The position numbers and the translations under genes were made by a program. A stretch of DNA of 64,000 bases. Source: Iningainema tapete BLCC-T55. Lineage in GTDB: Bacteria; Cyanobacteriota; Cyanobacteriia; Cyanobacteriales; Nostocaceae. Shown here piece after piece: positions 6,972 through 16,090 of the stretch (the stretch's first letter is position 1; each line of letters begins with the position of its first letter). The notes below the pieces were generated by a model. It saw nothing but the letters and a program-made list of their open reading frames with translations, searched no databases and had not been told where the DNA came from. Location of the stretch: contig NZ_JACXAE010000053.1 in assembly GCF_014698965.1 (NCBI RefSeq), positions 1 to 64,000 on the forward strand, written 5' to 3'.

Positions 6972-9330
6972 AAAAACCGCGACGTGTTGATTTTCTACTA
7001 GCTAGCTGCACTTGAAAACTTATCTTATCGCTCTTGTCACCACTTCTAACTTCCAACGTCCACTTACCAGGGTGCAGAGTCCAAAATAAAGAATTAGACG
7101 ATTCTGTAGCTAGCTTTTTACCATTCAGCCACCACTCAACAGGTGCTGTACTGATTCCTGCTACCTTAAACTCCAGTTTTTGTTGCTCTTGTTGTGGATA
7201 TAGCAAGAATGTATCACCATTTTGAGGAGATAAAATCTTCAACTTGCTAGAAGCAACACTAGATTGATACTCTTGAGGCACTCTTGATTTGTCTTCTGCG
7301 TAAAAATATTCCTGTACTACTGAAGAACAATCAGGTGTAGGTTGTAACCCAGAAGTTGCACAGATAGGTAGTTGTACCATATCTACTGGAGGTGGAAAAC
7401 TAGCAGGTTCTTCTAAGGAGTGCAGGTGTAACATAATCCGATTCCACAAGGGTGCTGCTCCCGTAACTCCTGATACCTGTCGCATCGGCTCACCATCGAA
7501 ATTACCTACCCAGGTAGCGACAGTGTAATCGGTGGTAAACCCAACTGTCCAAGTATCGCGAAAATTAGAAGAAGTGCCAGTTTTAACAGCAGCAGGAAAT
7601 GGTAAACTTAGTACAGAGTCTACACCAAATGCTGCTGCACGCGCATGGCGATCGCTCAACATATCGGTAATCAATTGCCACGTTGTCGGATTTTGGCTCC
7701 TTCCCTGGCTCCTGCCTGGGAATGCAGATTCGTTCCCTGGCTCCTGCCTGGGAATGCGGATTTTGGATTGGGAAGTAGTTATCAACGGCGTAGGTTGTCC
7801 TTGTCGTGCCATAGTGACATAAGCTCTAGCTAGTTCCCATAAACTGACTTCGCCACTACCGAGAGTCAAACCTAGCCCATAGTATTCTACGCTTTGATTT
7901 AGGTGTTCAAACCCTAAATCGTGGAGATGATTCAGAAAAGACTGCACACCCACCTTGGACAAAACTCGCACAGCCGGAGTATTAAGAGAATTTGCCAAAG
8001 CCACACGTACCCGTACTGGACCGAGAAAACTTTGGCTATAATCTGTAGGACTATAGAGTTTTCCCCCTGGAATCGCATAGTGTGCAGGCTCATCAGCTAA
8101 AATTGTATTCGGACGAATCACACCTTTTGCCAAAGCCAACTCATACAAAAACGGCTTGAGGGTAGAGCCAGGTTGACGCAACGCCTGTACACCATCATTT
8201 CGCCCCAATTCTTCATCAAAGTAGTCAGGTGAACCTACATAAGCCAAAACTTCCCCTGTATGGTTATCAATTACCAAAGCAGCTGCGTCATGGACATTAT
8301 TTGCAGCGAGAGAATAAATTACCTGCCGCACCTGCGCTTCGACAAATTGCTGTAACGAAAGATCTATAGTAGTACCGATGGGGTTCGATAAAACTTGATC
8401 CCCCCTTGCCCCCCTTAAAAAGGGGGGAACTTTGCCCACCCCCCCTTGCCCCCCCTTCATAAGGGGGGGTTGGGGGGGTGGGTTATAACTAGCTAGCCAA
8501 AACAAAAAGTGTGGTGCAGCAATAATACCTTCCTTGCGAGACTGGAACAAAACTTCTTCAGCAAATGCTCGTTCCGCCAAAGAGCCAGTGATATACCCGT
8601 CTTGTACCATACGATTGAGGACATATTTCTGCCGCTGCTTCAAACGTTGATAATGCTCATAGGGATTAAAGTAAGTAGGATTATTAGGAATAGCCGCCAA
8701 AAGACTAGCTTGAGCAAGATTCACATCGCTAGCTGGTATGGAAAAATAAGTACGAGCAGCAGCTTCCACACCGTAAATATTCCCCCCCATTGGTAAACGA
8801 TTAATATACGCCGAGAGAATTTCCTGTTTACTCATCCCAGCAGTTAAGCGCCAAGATAACCAAACTTCCTGAACTTTACCTAACACATTGCGGGGAACAG
8901 GATCTAACATCCGCGCCAACTGCATTGTAATCGTAGAAGCACCAGAAACAATCCTTTTGAAATGAATTGTATCTTTGATTGCGCGAGCAGCTGCTTTCAT
9001 ATCCAACGCACCATGCTCGTAAAAGCCCCCATCTTCAGCAGCCAAAATAGCCTGAACAAACTGAGGAGAAACCTGCTCCAATGGTACTACTGCTGTATGC
9101 TCTTGGTCGCGAGTCAGCAATGTTCCCAATCGTAGCCCATTGCGGTCTACAAATTCAAGTGCCAACTGCTCCTGTACAATATCTAAAGCATGAATAGGTG
9201 CTAAGTAGGGAAGTAAGCGCACTGTCACGCATATCAAAAGCAAAACGAGGATAACTTTGCTGGTTTTGCGATTTAGCTGATGCTTAAGTTTTTGCTTGAT
9301 GAGGATTAGCAACGGTGAAGCTCGTCTCAT
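6949..9330 (-). CDS. pbpC: Penicillin-binding protein 1C
   Basis: A bifunctional class A penicillin-binding protein that polymerises and cross-links peptidoglycan at the outer face of the inner membrane. The ATG at 9330 is chosen; the frame opens further upstream, but that extra part is translated from a dispersed repeat. A membrane anchor (about 20-45) is followed by the GT51 transglycosylase domain ('AAEDGGFYEHGALD', 'GASTITMQLARM'), then the transpeptidase with 'RQPGSTLKPF' (catalytic SxxK), 'ANSLNTPAV' (SxN) and 'AAVKTGTSSNF' (KTG), and the C-terminal PBP1C-specific beta domain. Two repeat elements are translated in frame: a Pro/Gly-rich block near residue 290-315 and an Arg/Gly/Gln-rich block near 530. 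It is divergent to an alpha-2-macroglobulin gene, the usual PbpC partner. Confidence 0.95.
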   Translation of the reverse strand: MRRASPLLILIKQKLKHQLNRKTSKVILVLLLICVTVRLLPYLAPIHALDIVQEQLALEFVDRNGLRLGTLLTRDQEHTAVVPLEQVSPQFVQAILAAEDGGFYEHGALDMKAAARAIKDTIHFKRIVSGASTITMQLARMLDPVPRNVLGKVQEVWLSWRLTAGMSKQEILSAYINRLPMGGNIYGVEAAARTYFSIPASDVNLAQASLLAAIPNNPTYFNPYEHYQRLKQRQKYVLNRMVQDGYITGSLAERAFAEEVLFQSRKEGIIAAPHFLFWLASYNPPPQPPLMKGGQGGVGKVPPFLRGARGDQVLSNPIGTTIDLSLQQFVEAQVRQVIYSLAANNVHDAAALVIDNHTGEVLAYVGSPDYFDEELGRNDGVQALRQPGSTLKPFLYELALAKGVIRPNTILADEPAHYAIPGGKLYSPTDYSQSFLGPVRVRVALANSLNTPAVRVLSKVGVQSFLNHLHDLGFEHLNQSVEYYGLGLTLGSGEVSLWELARAYVTMARQGQPTPLITTSQSKIRIPRQEPGNESAFPGRSQGRSQNPTTWQLITDMLSDRHARAAAFGVDSVLSLPFPAAVKTGTSSNFRDTWTVGFTTDYTVATWVGNFDGEPMRQVSGVTGAAPLWNRIMLHLHSLEEPASFPPPVDMVQLPICATSGLQPTPDCSSVVQEYFYAEDKSRVPQEYQSSVASSKLKILSPQNGDTFLLYPQQEQQKLEFKVAGISTAPVEWWLNGKKLATESSNSLFWTLHPGKWTLEVRSGDKSDKISFQVQLASRKSTRRGFSIERIYH
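7701..7764. repeat. Tandem 32-bp repeat inside pbpC
   Basis: Two adjacent 32-bp copies, each beginning TTCCCTGGCTCCTGCCTGGG, differ in only a few bases. Each has an internal dyad (CCTGG / CCTGG-type). They are translated as a surface-type insertion in the transpeptidase part of PBP1C. Confidence 0.75.
8397..8482. repeat. C/G-run palindromic repeat inside pbpC
   Basis: Blocks of 5-8 C face blocks of 5-8 G around CTTAAAAAGG and CTTCATAAGG centres. The element belongs to the same family as those in the macroglobulin and chelatase genes and keeps the reading frame open, adding about 28 Pro/Gly/Lys-rich residues between the two enzymatic domains. Confidence 0.8.
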
Positions 9331-9352
9331 AGCGCGAATCCTGTTTTTATTT

Positions 9353-9424
9353 GAACCACAGAGACGCAGAGTACACAGAGGAAGAGAAATAATTTCTGCG
9401 CTCTCTGTGCCTCTGCGGTTCGTT
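9353..9424. repeat. Dispersed inverted repeat (GAACC...GGTTC)
   Basis: The ends GAACCACAGAGACGCAGAG and CTCTGTGCCTCTGCGGTTC face each other. Related single arms occur near 31456, 43440, 43575, 46360 and 51812. It lies in the divergent pbpC / macroglobulin control region. Confidence 0.7.
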
Positions 9425-9505
9425 AATAATTCCACACATCAAATTTCCGGAACAATCCATCTAAATTGGGTATCAATATAATACATATTATATATAGTAA
9501 AGGTC

Positions 9506-12500
9506 ATGCTTGGCATGGTCATAAGAATTTTGCTGCGCTCCCTGCTTGTTCTTACACTTATGTTAGGAATAGCAGGGTGTAATTGGGTTGGTTTAGTGAA
9601 TATTGAGCCAGGTAAAGAAAAACTTCCTGCGGTTTCACCTTTAAGTGCACCACCGTTACCAGATTGGATTGAACAAATTAGTCCGGTTGGTGATGCTACA
9701 CCTCTGAATCAAATTCGCATCCGGTTTAAGGAGGCTTTAATTCCTGTTGAAAGTCTGGATAGTTTAGAACAGCAGAGTTTGTTACAAAAGTTTGAACTTG
9801 TGCCATTAATACCTGGTAGATTTCGATTTTTGACGCCGCGTATGGTGGGATTTCAAGCTGATAAAGCATTACCAAAAGCAACGCGATTTCAAGTTACTCT
9901 CAAAGCTGGTTTGGCAGATTTGCAAAATCACCGTCTTGCTCAAGATTTGGCTTGGACTTTTGAAACTGAGCCAATCAAGTTGACTAATTTACCAGGTAAG
10001 AATTCTCTTGAGGATTCTCAAGGTGAACCAATTGATTTAAAGCAAAGGTTAAAAGTTACCTCGAATGTGGAACTTGATTTAGCTTCTGTGCAAGAGCATT
10101 TACAATTGATTCCAGAGGGGAAAAATAAGGGTGTACATTTTAAGGTAGAATTGGCTAAGGAAGAACAGTCTCAAAAAAGTGATGACCCTTTGGAGAAGTT
10201 TGACCCTTCTGCACGCAATTGGATTTATAATCTGATTCCTCAGGAAATTAAAAAGGCTACAAATTATCGCTTGGAGTTTTCTCCCGGTATACTTCCTGCT
10301 TATGGTAATCTTAAGAGTGCGCAAGCTTTTGTCAGTAAGGTAAATACTTATTTTCCTTTGGCGTTTAAGGAAATTAAATTTTACGGACAGCCAGATGCTG
10401 GGGGAAGCTATGGGCGATTTGTTAAAGGTAGTCCTCAATTAGAGTTTAATAATGGCTTAGTCGCAAGTTCAGTTATTGAAAATGTTAAAATTAATCCTGC
10501 ACCAAAATCTATTCCGCGCATTTTCCAAGTAAGCGATCGCGATAAATTTATCAGTATCAATCCTTATGCTCTAGAACCTAACACTAATTATACAATTACT
10601 CTTGGTGCAAATCTCAAAGACCAGTTTGGACAAACTTTAGGTAAACCTGTTACAGTCAAGTATGAAACTGGTGATTTGGCTGGGAATATTTGGGTTCCTG
10701 AAGGATTGAATATTTTCCCTGCTGGTAACAATTTACAACTAAATATCAATACAGTAAATTTACCTGAATCAAATTATAAAGCAGCTTACCAAGTAATTAA
10801 ACCAACAGATTTAGTTTATAGCAATTCTGCTTACGATTTATTGCCTAAACCAACTGAGTGGCAAAGTTTTAAATTAGCTGTTAAGAAAAATAAGTCAGTT
10901 GACGTTACTGTACCTGTACGGGAAAAACTTGGTGCTGCTACTGGTATGTTGGCTTATGGAGTGCAAGCACGCACTAATACTTATCAAGAGAATGGTAAGG
11001 AACTATGGCGGGAACCTACTAGTTATGGTTTGGTTCAACTAACAAATTTGGGCTTATTTACTCAATGGTTTCCCGAATCGGGGTTAATACGAGTACATCA
11101 TCTTAATAATGGTTCACCAGTAAAAGCAGCGGTGGAAATTTATGCCTCAAAGTTAGATGTGAAAACTCGTACTCAACCTGTACCTTGTGCATCGGGTAAA
11201 ACTGATGAAAATGGTGTTTTCCAAGTTAGTCGTGAGAATTTACAACAATGTTTTGGCGGTAATCAAAGGTTTGTCAAAGAACCAAAATTGTTAGTAATTG
11301 CTCGTGAAAATCAAGATTGGGCGTTTGCACGTACAGAGGAATATAGTGGTGCTTATGGTTATGGAATTGATGCTGGTTGGGAAGATGGTAAGCCAGTATC
11401 ACGCGGGGTAATCTTCTCGGATAGGCAGTTGTATCAACCAGGAGAAAAAGCTTGGTTTACTGGTTTTGCTGACTATTTGCAAAATGGTATCCTTCAGCAG
11501 GATAAAAATTCTGTTTATCAGTTAACTCTTGTCAACCCAGATGGACAAAAGACTGATTTAGGTACGCAAACAACGAATGAGTTTGCCACGTTTTCTCTAG
11601 AATTACCAATTAAAAGTAATCAAAAATTAGGTTTTTATACAATTATAGCTAAAGGTAAGAATGGGCAAGAGCTTTCTGGGGAATTTCGGGTAGCTGACTT
11701 TAAGCCTCCTAATTTCAAAGTGGAACTTGCTTTAGATAAAGAATTTGCTCTAATTGATGGTAAAGTTGAGGCAAAAGCTACAAGTAATTATTTATTTGGT
11801 TCTCCTGTGGAAGGAGGAAATGCTAAATATTTTGTGACTCGTCAGCAAAGTAATTTTAAGCCTAAGGGTTGGGAGGAATTTACTTTTGGTAGACAATGGT
11901 TTTTCCCTGAGGAACCTCCTTCTGTACCCAATGATGTTTTACAAGCTGGTGTACAACTTGATGGAAATGGTAAAAGTAGTCAAACGGTGACAGTGGGGAA
12001 GGATTTACCTTATCCGATGACTTACCGTGTGGATGTTCAAGTCGCAGATGTTTCTAATCTATCGGTGGCAAATTCTCAGACTTTTATAGCATTACCAAGC
12101 GATCGCTTCATCGGGTTAAAGAGCAATTTTGTTGCTGCGTCTGGTAAAGCTTTTCCCATTGAAGTTATCGTTACTGATTTTACAGGAAAACCACTCTTAG
12201 GTCAACGGGTGGCTGTGGAATTGCAACAGATGAAATATAGTAGTGTGACTCAGGTGGTGGAAGGTAGTCAGACGCCAAAAAATCAAGTTGAATACAAAAC
12301 AGTTGCACAAGCACAGGTAATTTCTGCAAATAGTCCTCAATCTGTGACGCTGACACCACCTGAATCTGGCTCTTACCGCATTAGAGCAAATTTTAGCGAC
12401 GATGGTAGAGACGCGCCATGGCGCGTCTCTACAGCAACAGATTTACAAATTTGGGCGACAGGGGAAAATCCAGTGTTTTGGGGTTCAGGAGAACGAGAAC

Positions 12501-15286
12501 GTCTAGAAGTTAAACTTGATAAAACAACGCTTAAACTAGGTGAAACTGCTACTGCACTGATTCAATCTCCTTTTTCCGAAGGGGAATTATACTTTGCTGT
12601 AGTTAAGGACAAACCCCTTTATCAACAGATTACCAAAGTTAAGGGAGGAGCGCCGCAAATTCAGTTCAAAGTCACACCAGAAATGTTACCCAATGCAGCG
12701 GTACAAGCTGTGTTGGTAAGACAAGGTGCGAGTCTCAATCAAGTGGAGCCTGGAAGTTTAGATAGTTTGGTGCGAATTGGTTTTGCAACCTTTAAAGTTA
12801 ACTTGGATGATAAACGTCTCAAATTGCAAGTTACCCCTGTACAACCGTCCTTGGAACCTGGTGCAGAACAAACGGTACAATTGGAACTTAAAGACAGCCA
12901 GGGACACCCCAGTAAAGGACAGTTTACAGTAATGGTGGTGAATGAGGCGGTGTTACAGCTTTCTGGATATCGTCCACCGGATCTGGTAAATACTGTTTAT
13001 GCTGAACAACCGATATCTACCCGCTTTAGTGATAATCGCGGGAATGTTGTGATAAAACAACAAGCTTTAGCTGAACCTAAAGGTTGGGGTTATGGTGGTG
13101 GGTTATCTGCTAGTGCAGCAAGTACCCGCATCCGTAAAGATTTTCAAGCACTAGCTTACTATAATGGTTCTGTTCTTACTGATGCTAGTGGTAAGGCACA
13201 AGTTAAGTTTAAATTACCACATGATTTGACTACATGGCGGGTGATGGCGATCGCCAGTAATGAAAATTTACGTTTTGGTAATGGCGAAGCAACGTTTATC
13301 ACGACAAAGCCGTTGATCACCAATGCCATATTACCACAGTTTGCTCGGAGTGGCGATCGATTTCAAGCTGGTTTGTCTGTGACTAATAACACTGGTAAAA
13401 CTGGTAATTTAGCAGTTAATGGTGAAGTTGGCGGCGCTGTTAAATTTGAAGGCAATAAATCTCAAACTGCTTTGCAAACGGAATTGTGTAAAGACGGTAC
13501 ATGTAACGTCTCTACAGCTTATCGTTTTGGGATGGTAGCAAGTAGTGTTGGGGTGGGTAAGGTTCGCTTTACTACTCAACTAAATCGTACAGCAACTGAC
13601 GCTTTTGAAGTGCCTTTGGAAATTAAGCCACTAGAAATTACAGAACAAGTAGTGGATACAGGTGCGATCCCCCACCCCCCTCAATCCCCCCTTTTTAAGG
13701 GGGGATTGAGGGGGGTTCAAGTCAAGATTCCTCTCAATATAGATCAAAATGTTGTCCCTGATGGGGGAGGTTTAGATATTCAACTAGCGAGTACCTTGAT
13801 ACCAGAAATTAAAGCACCAGCACAGCAGGTTTGGGAAGATGATTTACCTTTTACAGAACCTGTGGCGAGTCAGTTAATCATCGCTGCTCATCTACAAACT
13901 CTGTCGGAATTGGGAATAGCGAGTGATTCTTCCACGCGCCAAGCCTTGATGAAACGATTGCAAAAGCTTCAACTAGCCGACGGTGGCTTTGCGGCTTTTG
14001 GGGGACAACAAAAATCTGATCCTTGGGTTTCTGCTTATACAGCGGAGTCTCTGGCTAAAGCAAGTCAGGTGTTTCCTGGGTTAGTAGATTCTGGGATGGT
14101 GTCTCGCCTTAAGGTATATTTGCAGAAAGTTCTGGCGAATCCGGGACAATACGAGTTTTGCAAACAGCAGTTGTGTAAAAATCAACTGCAACTAAATGCT
14201 TTGGTAAGTTTAGCAGAATTGGGAGACAAGCGCAATAGTTTTCTTGCAGATATATATCGTCAGCGCAAAGCTTTTGATTTAGTTACTCAAATTAAACTAG
14301 CGCGATACTTATCCCAGTTTTCCGAATGGCAAGATGAGTCTAAACAAATGTTGAATCAGTTACAACAGAGTATATATGAAACTGGTCGCACAGCAGTTGT
14401 GAGTATACCCCGTAGCTGGGGATGGATGAGTTCACCTACCACAGCGCAAGCCCAAGCTTTGCGATTGTTTATGGCTTCGTCTGCAAAACCAGAAGTTGTG
14501 GATAAATTATTGCAAAGTTTGCTGGCACTGCGCCGAGATGGTACATGGCAGACTAGCTATGATAATGCCCAAGCGTTGACAGCTTTGGTGGAGTATGCTA
14601 AAATGCAGCCCAAACCAGAAAATATTGTGGCGAAAGTGCAATTAGCTGGTAAAAAGTTGGGAGAAAAGCGTTTTGAAGGTTTGCGCAATCCTAGCTTTGA
14701 GGTGAAAGTACCAATGGCGGAATTACCGCGTGGGCGTCATGATTTGCTGTTGCAAAAATCAGGTAAAGGTAGGTTGCATTATCTAGTCGCGTACCGCTAC
14801 CGTTTACAAGGAAATCAACCAGGAAGGTTTAACGGTTTACGGGTAACAAGGGAAATCCGTAGAGTAGGGCAGGAGAAAGTATTGCAAAAATTGGGACTTT
14901 ATGCTAGTGATAAGCCATTAACTTTAGAAAGCGGGCAAGTATTTGATATTGGTTTGGAAGTTATTGCCGATCGCCCTGTGGAGCATGTGGTAATTAAAGA
15001 TCCGCTACCTGCTGGATTTGAGGCAGTGGATGCTAGTTTTCAAACCTCCACTGCTGCTAACATAGCTTCATCAGATAGTTGGGAAATTGGGTTCAAGACT
15101 ATTTATCGCGATCGCATCGTCGCTTACGCCAATCATCTCGAACCAGGAGTTTATAGTTTCCACTACTTAGTTCGTTCTGTTACTCCTGGTACATTTCTCT
15201 ATCCTGGTACTGAAGTACACCTGCAATACGCGCCTGAAGAATTTGGGCGTACCGCTGATTCTACACTGGTGCTTGAGGAGCATTAG
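9506..15286 (+). CDS. Alpha-2-macroglobulin family lipoprotein
   Basis: A very large (1926 residues) periplasmic lipoprotein. A basic-hydrophobic signal ends in a lipobox (I-A-G-C, Cys25). The body shows the bacterial macroglobulin layout: several MG domains (about 30-1000), the bait/MG7 region, the A2M signature block around residues 1190-1260 ('LPHDLTTWRVMAIASNENLRFG'), an alpha-toroid domain (about 1430-1690) and a C-terminal receptor-type domain. These proteins trap proteases in the periplasm, guarding the cell wall with PBP1C, whose gene is divergent here. No CxEQ thioester is found anywhere; the matching region reads 'LPFTEPVASQ'. Two repeats are translated in frame (near residues 970 and 1390). 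An ATG at 9515 has better ribosome-binding spacing and is an alternative start. Confidence 0.93.
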   Translation: MLGMVIRILLRSLLVLTLMLGIAGCNWVGLVNIEPGKEKLPAVSPLSAPPLPDWIEQISPVGDATPLNQIRIRFKEALIPVESLDSLEQQSLLQKFELVPLIPGRFRFLTPRMVGFQADKALPKATRFQVTLKAGLADLQNHRLAQDLAWTFETEPIKLTNLPGKNSLEDSQGEPIDLKQRLKVTSNVELDLASVQEHLQLIPEGKNKGVHFKVELAKEEQSQKSDDPLEKFDPSARNWIYNLIPQEIKKATNYRLEFSPGILPAYGNLKSAQAFVSKVNTYFPLAFKEIKFYGQPDAGGSYGRFVKGSPQLEFNNGLVASSVIENVKINPAPKSIPRIFQVSDRDKFISINPYALEPNTNYTITLGANLKDQFGQTLGKPVTVKYETGDLAGNIWVPEGLNIFPAGNNLQLNINTVNLPESNYKAAYQVIKPTDLVYSNSAYDLLPKPTEWQSFKLAVKKNKSVDVTVPVREKLGAATGMLAYGVQARTNTYQENGKELWREPTSYGLVQLTNLGLFTQWFPESGLIRVHHLNNGSPVKAAVEIYASKLDVKTRTQPVPCASGKTDENGVFQVSRENLQQCFGGNQRFVKEPKLLVIARENQDWAFARTEEYSGAYGYGIDAGWEDGKPVSRGVIFSDRQLYQPGEKAWFTGFADYLQNGILQQDKNSVYQLTLVNPDGQKTDLGTQTTNEFATFSLELPIKSNQKLGFYTIIAKGKNGQELSGEFRVADFKPPNFKVELALDKEFALIDGKVEAKATSNYLFGSPVEGGNAKYFVTRQQSNFKPKGWEEFTFGRQWFFPEEPPSVPNDVLQAGVQLDGNGKSSQTVTVGKDLPYPMTYRVDVQVADVSNLSVANSQTFIALPSDRFIGLKSNFVAASGKAFPIEVIVTDFTGKPLLGQRVAVELQQMKYSSVTQVVEGSQTPKNQVEYKTVAQAQVISANSPQSVTLTPPESGSYRIRANFSDDGRDAPWRVSTATDLQIWATGENPVFWGSGERERLEVKLDKTTLKLGETATALIQSPFSEGELYFAVVKDKPLYQQITKVKGGAPQIQFKVTPEMLPNAAVQAVLVRQGASLNQVEPGSLDSLVRIGFATFKVNLDDKRLKLQVTPVQPSLEPGAEQTVQLELKDSQGHPSKGQFTVMVVNEAVLQLSGYRPPDLVNTVYAEQPISTRFSDNRGNVVIKQQALAEPKGWGYGGGLSASAASTRIRKDFQALAYYNGSVLTDASGKAQVKFKLPHDLTTWRVMAIASNENLRFGNGEATFITTKPLITNAILPQFARSGDRFQAGLSVTNNTGKTGNLAVNGEVGGAVKFEGNKSQTALQTELCKDGTCNVSTAYRFGMVASSVGVGKVRFTTQLNRTATDAFEVPLEIKPLEITEQVVDTGAIPHPPQSPLFKGGLRGVQVKIPLNIDQNVVPDGGGLDIQLASTLIPEIKAPAQQVWEDDLPFTEPVASQLIIAAHLQTLSELGIASDSSTRQALMKRLQKLQLADGGFAAFGGQQKSDPWVSAYTAESLAKASQVFPGLVDSGMVSRLKVYLQKVLANPGQYEFCKQQLCKNQLQLNALVSLAELGDKRNSFLADIYRQRKAFDLVTQIKLARYLSQFSEWQDESKQMLNQLQQSIYETGRTAVVSIPRSWGWMSSPTTAQAQALRLFMASSAKPEVVDKLLQSLLALRRDGTWQTSYDNAQALTALVEYAKMQPKPENIVAKVQLAGKKLGEKRFEGLRNPSFEVKVPMAELPRGRHDLLLQKSGKGRLHYLVAYRYRLQGNQPGRFNGLRVTREIRRVGQEKVLQKLGLYASDKPLTLESGQVFDIGLEVIADRPVEHVVIKDPLPAGFEAVDASFQTSTAANIASSDSWEIGFKTIYRDRIVAYANHLEPGVYSFHYLVRSVTPGTFLYPGTEVHLQYAPEEFGRTADSTLVLEEH
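12405..12432. repeat. Perfect 28-bp palindrome inside the macroglobulin gene
   Basis: The half GTAGAGACGCGCCA is followed directly by its exact complement. It adds nine residues in frame (about residues 967-975) and looks like an inserted copy of a dispersed cyanobacterial palindrome. Confidence 0.8.
13669..13715. repeat. C/G-run palindromic repeat inside the macroglobulin gene
   Basis: The core CCCCCCTTTTTAAGGGGGG is flanked by CCCTCAAT / ATTGAGGG arms. It is the same family as in pbpC and the chelatase gene and is translated as a short Pro/Gly-rich loop between two domains. Confidence 0.85.
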
Positions 15287-15293
15287 TTACAAA

Positions 15294-15467
15294 TTATGCC
15301 ATTTTTACTGACAACAGCAGGTTATCTGAGACTGTTGAGGCAAGAATCCATAATTGTGGAAGTTCAGCTTCTTTGATGCGTTCCGAATCTTGTCTAGCTT
15401 GACGTTGAAAGTCGGCTTGTACCAACAATAGAACGAACACACTACTGTTGCCTATGCGATCGCTCAC
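15294..15467 (-). pseudogene. Degenerate gene fragment
   Basis: A 57-codon open frame with protein-like composition ('QADFQRQARQDSERIKEAEL', then 'PQLWILASTVSDNLLL'). It begins directly after an in-frame stop and has no start region or ribosome-binding site of its own. It looks like the middle of a longer cyanobacterial protein whose ends are gone. The original family is not identified. Confidence 0.35.
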
Positions 15468-15529
15468 TTAATCAATAACTTCCAGTTTGAAGAAATTGTT
15501 ACTTTAACTGAGCCAGAAAAAAACCGACA

Positions 15530-15946
15530 TTAAATTGGTTTCTCAATAATCGGGCAAATTGTTTGCTCTGAAGTTTGAGGTACAGTTTCCCAACCCGAAA
15601 GTAGTCCCTCCAACTCTAACTTAAAGACAAGTAGTTGCTGAATTTGTTCATCAATAGCTATTAACTTATCTTGCAACTTAGCTTTAATCTGCTCGCAAGG
15701 CAAATTCCCCTGATCGTGAACACTCAAAAATTCCTTAATCTCAGAAAGGCTCATTCCCAAACTTTGGGCGCGTTTAATAAAGTTTAGGCGAACCAAAACA
15801 TCAGAATTAAACAATCTAAAACCACCCTCAGTTCGACCTGATGCCTTGAGTAGCCCTAACTCCTCATAATAGCGAATGGTTTTAATAGGCACACCAGTTT
15901 CTTTTGCAACTGAACCAATTAGCTTTGCTTCTTCTTGCATTAACAT
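15530..15946 (-). CDS. MerR-family metal-responsive transcriptional regulator
   Basis: A 138-residue MerR regulator. The N-terminal winged helix (about 9-77) has 'IGSVAKETGVPIKTIRYYEE' followed by 'GLL' and 'NFIKRAQSLGMSLSEIKEFL', then a dimerisation helix and a short metal loop. Cysteines at 'LPCEQIK' and near the C-terminus ('TICPII') are placed like the metal ligands of MerR/PbrR/CueR-type sensors. It stands 144 bp downstream of the copper ATPase on the same strand, so it probably controls that gene through the MerR-type promoter at 18435-18465. Copper is the most likely inducer, judged from the neighbours; other soft metals cannot be excluded. A second ATG at 15940 would shorten it by two residues. 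Confidence 0.88.
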   Translation of the reverse strand: MLMQEEAKLIGSVAKETGVPIKTIRYYEELGLLKASGRTEGGFRLFNSDVLVRLNFIKRAQSLGMSLSEIKEFLSVHDQGNLPCEQIKAKLQDKLIAIDEQIQQLLVFKLELEGLLSGWETVPQTSEQTICPIIEKPI

Positions 15947-16090
15947 ATAAAACTTATTGCCTTAACTGAACTTCCGGTAAATTTAGCTGATTGAAAAGGA
16001 ACCACCATAATTCATTCTAATCCAATTAAAGCCAACCCACCAACTTGTATCGCATGAGGCATCCGATGCGATTGTGGAGAGCGCAGTGGT

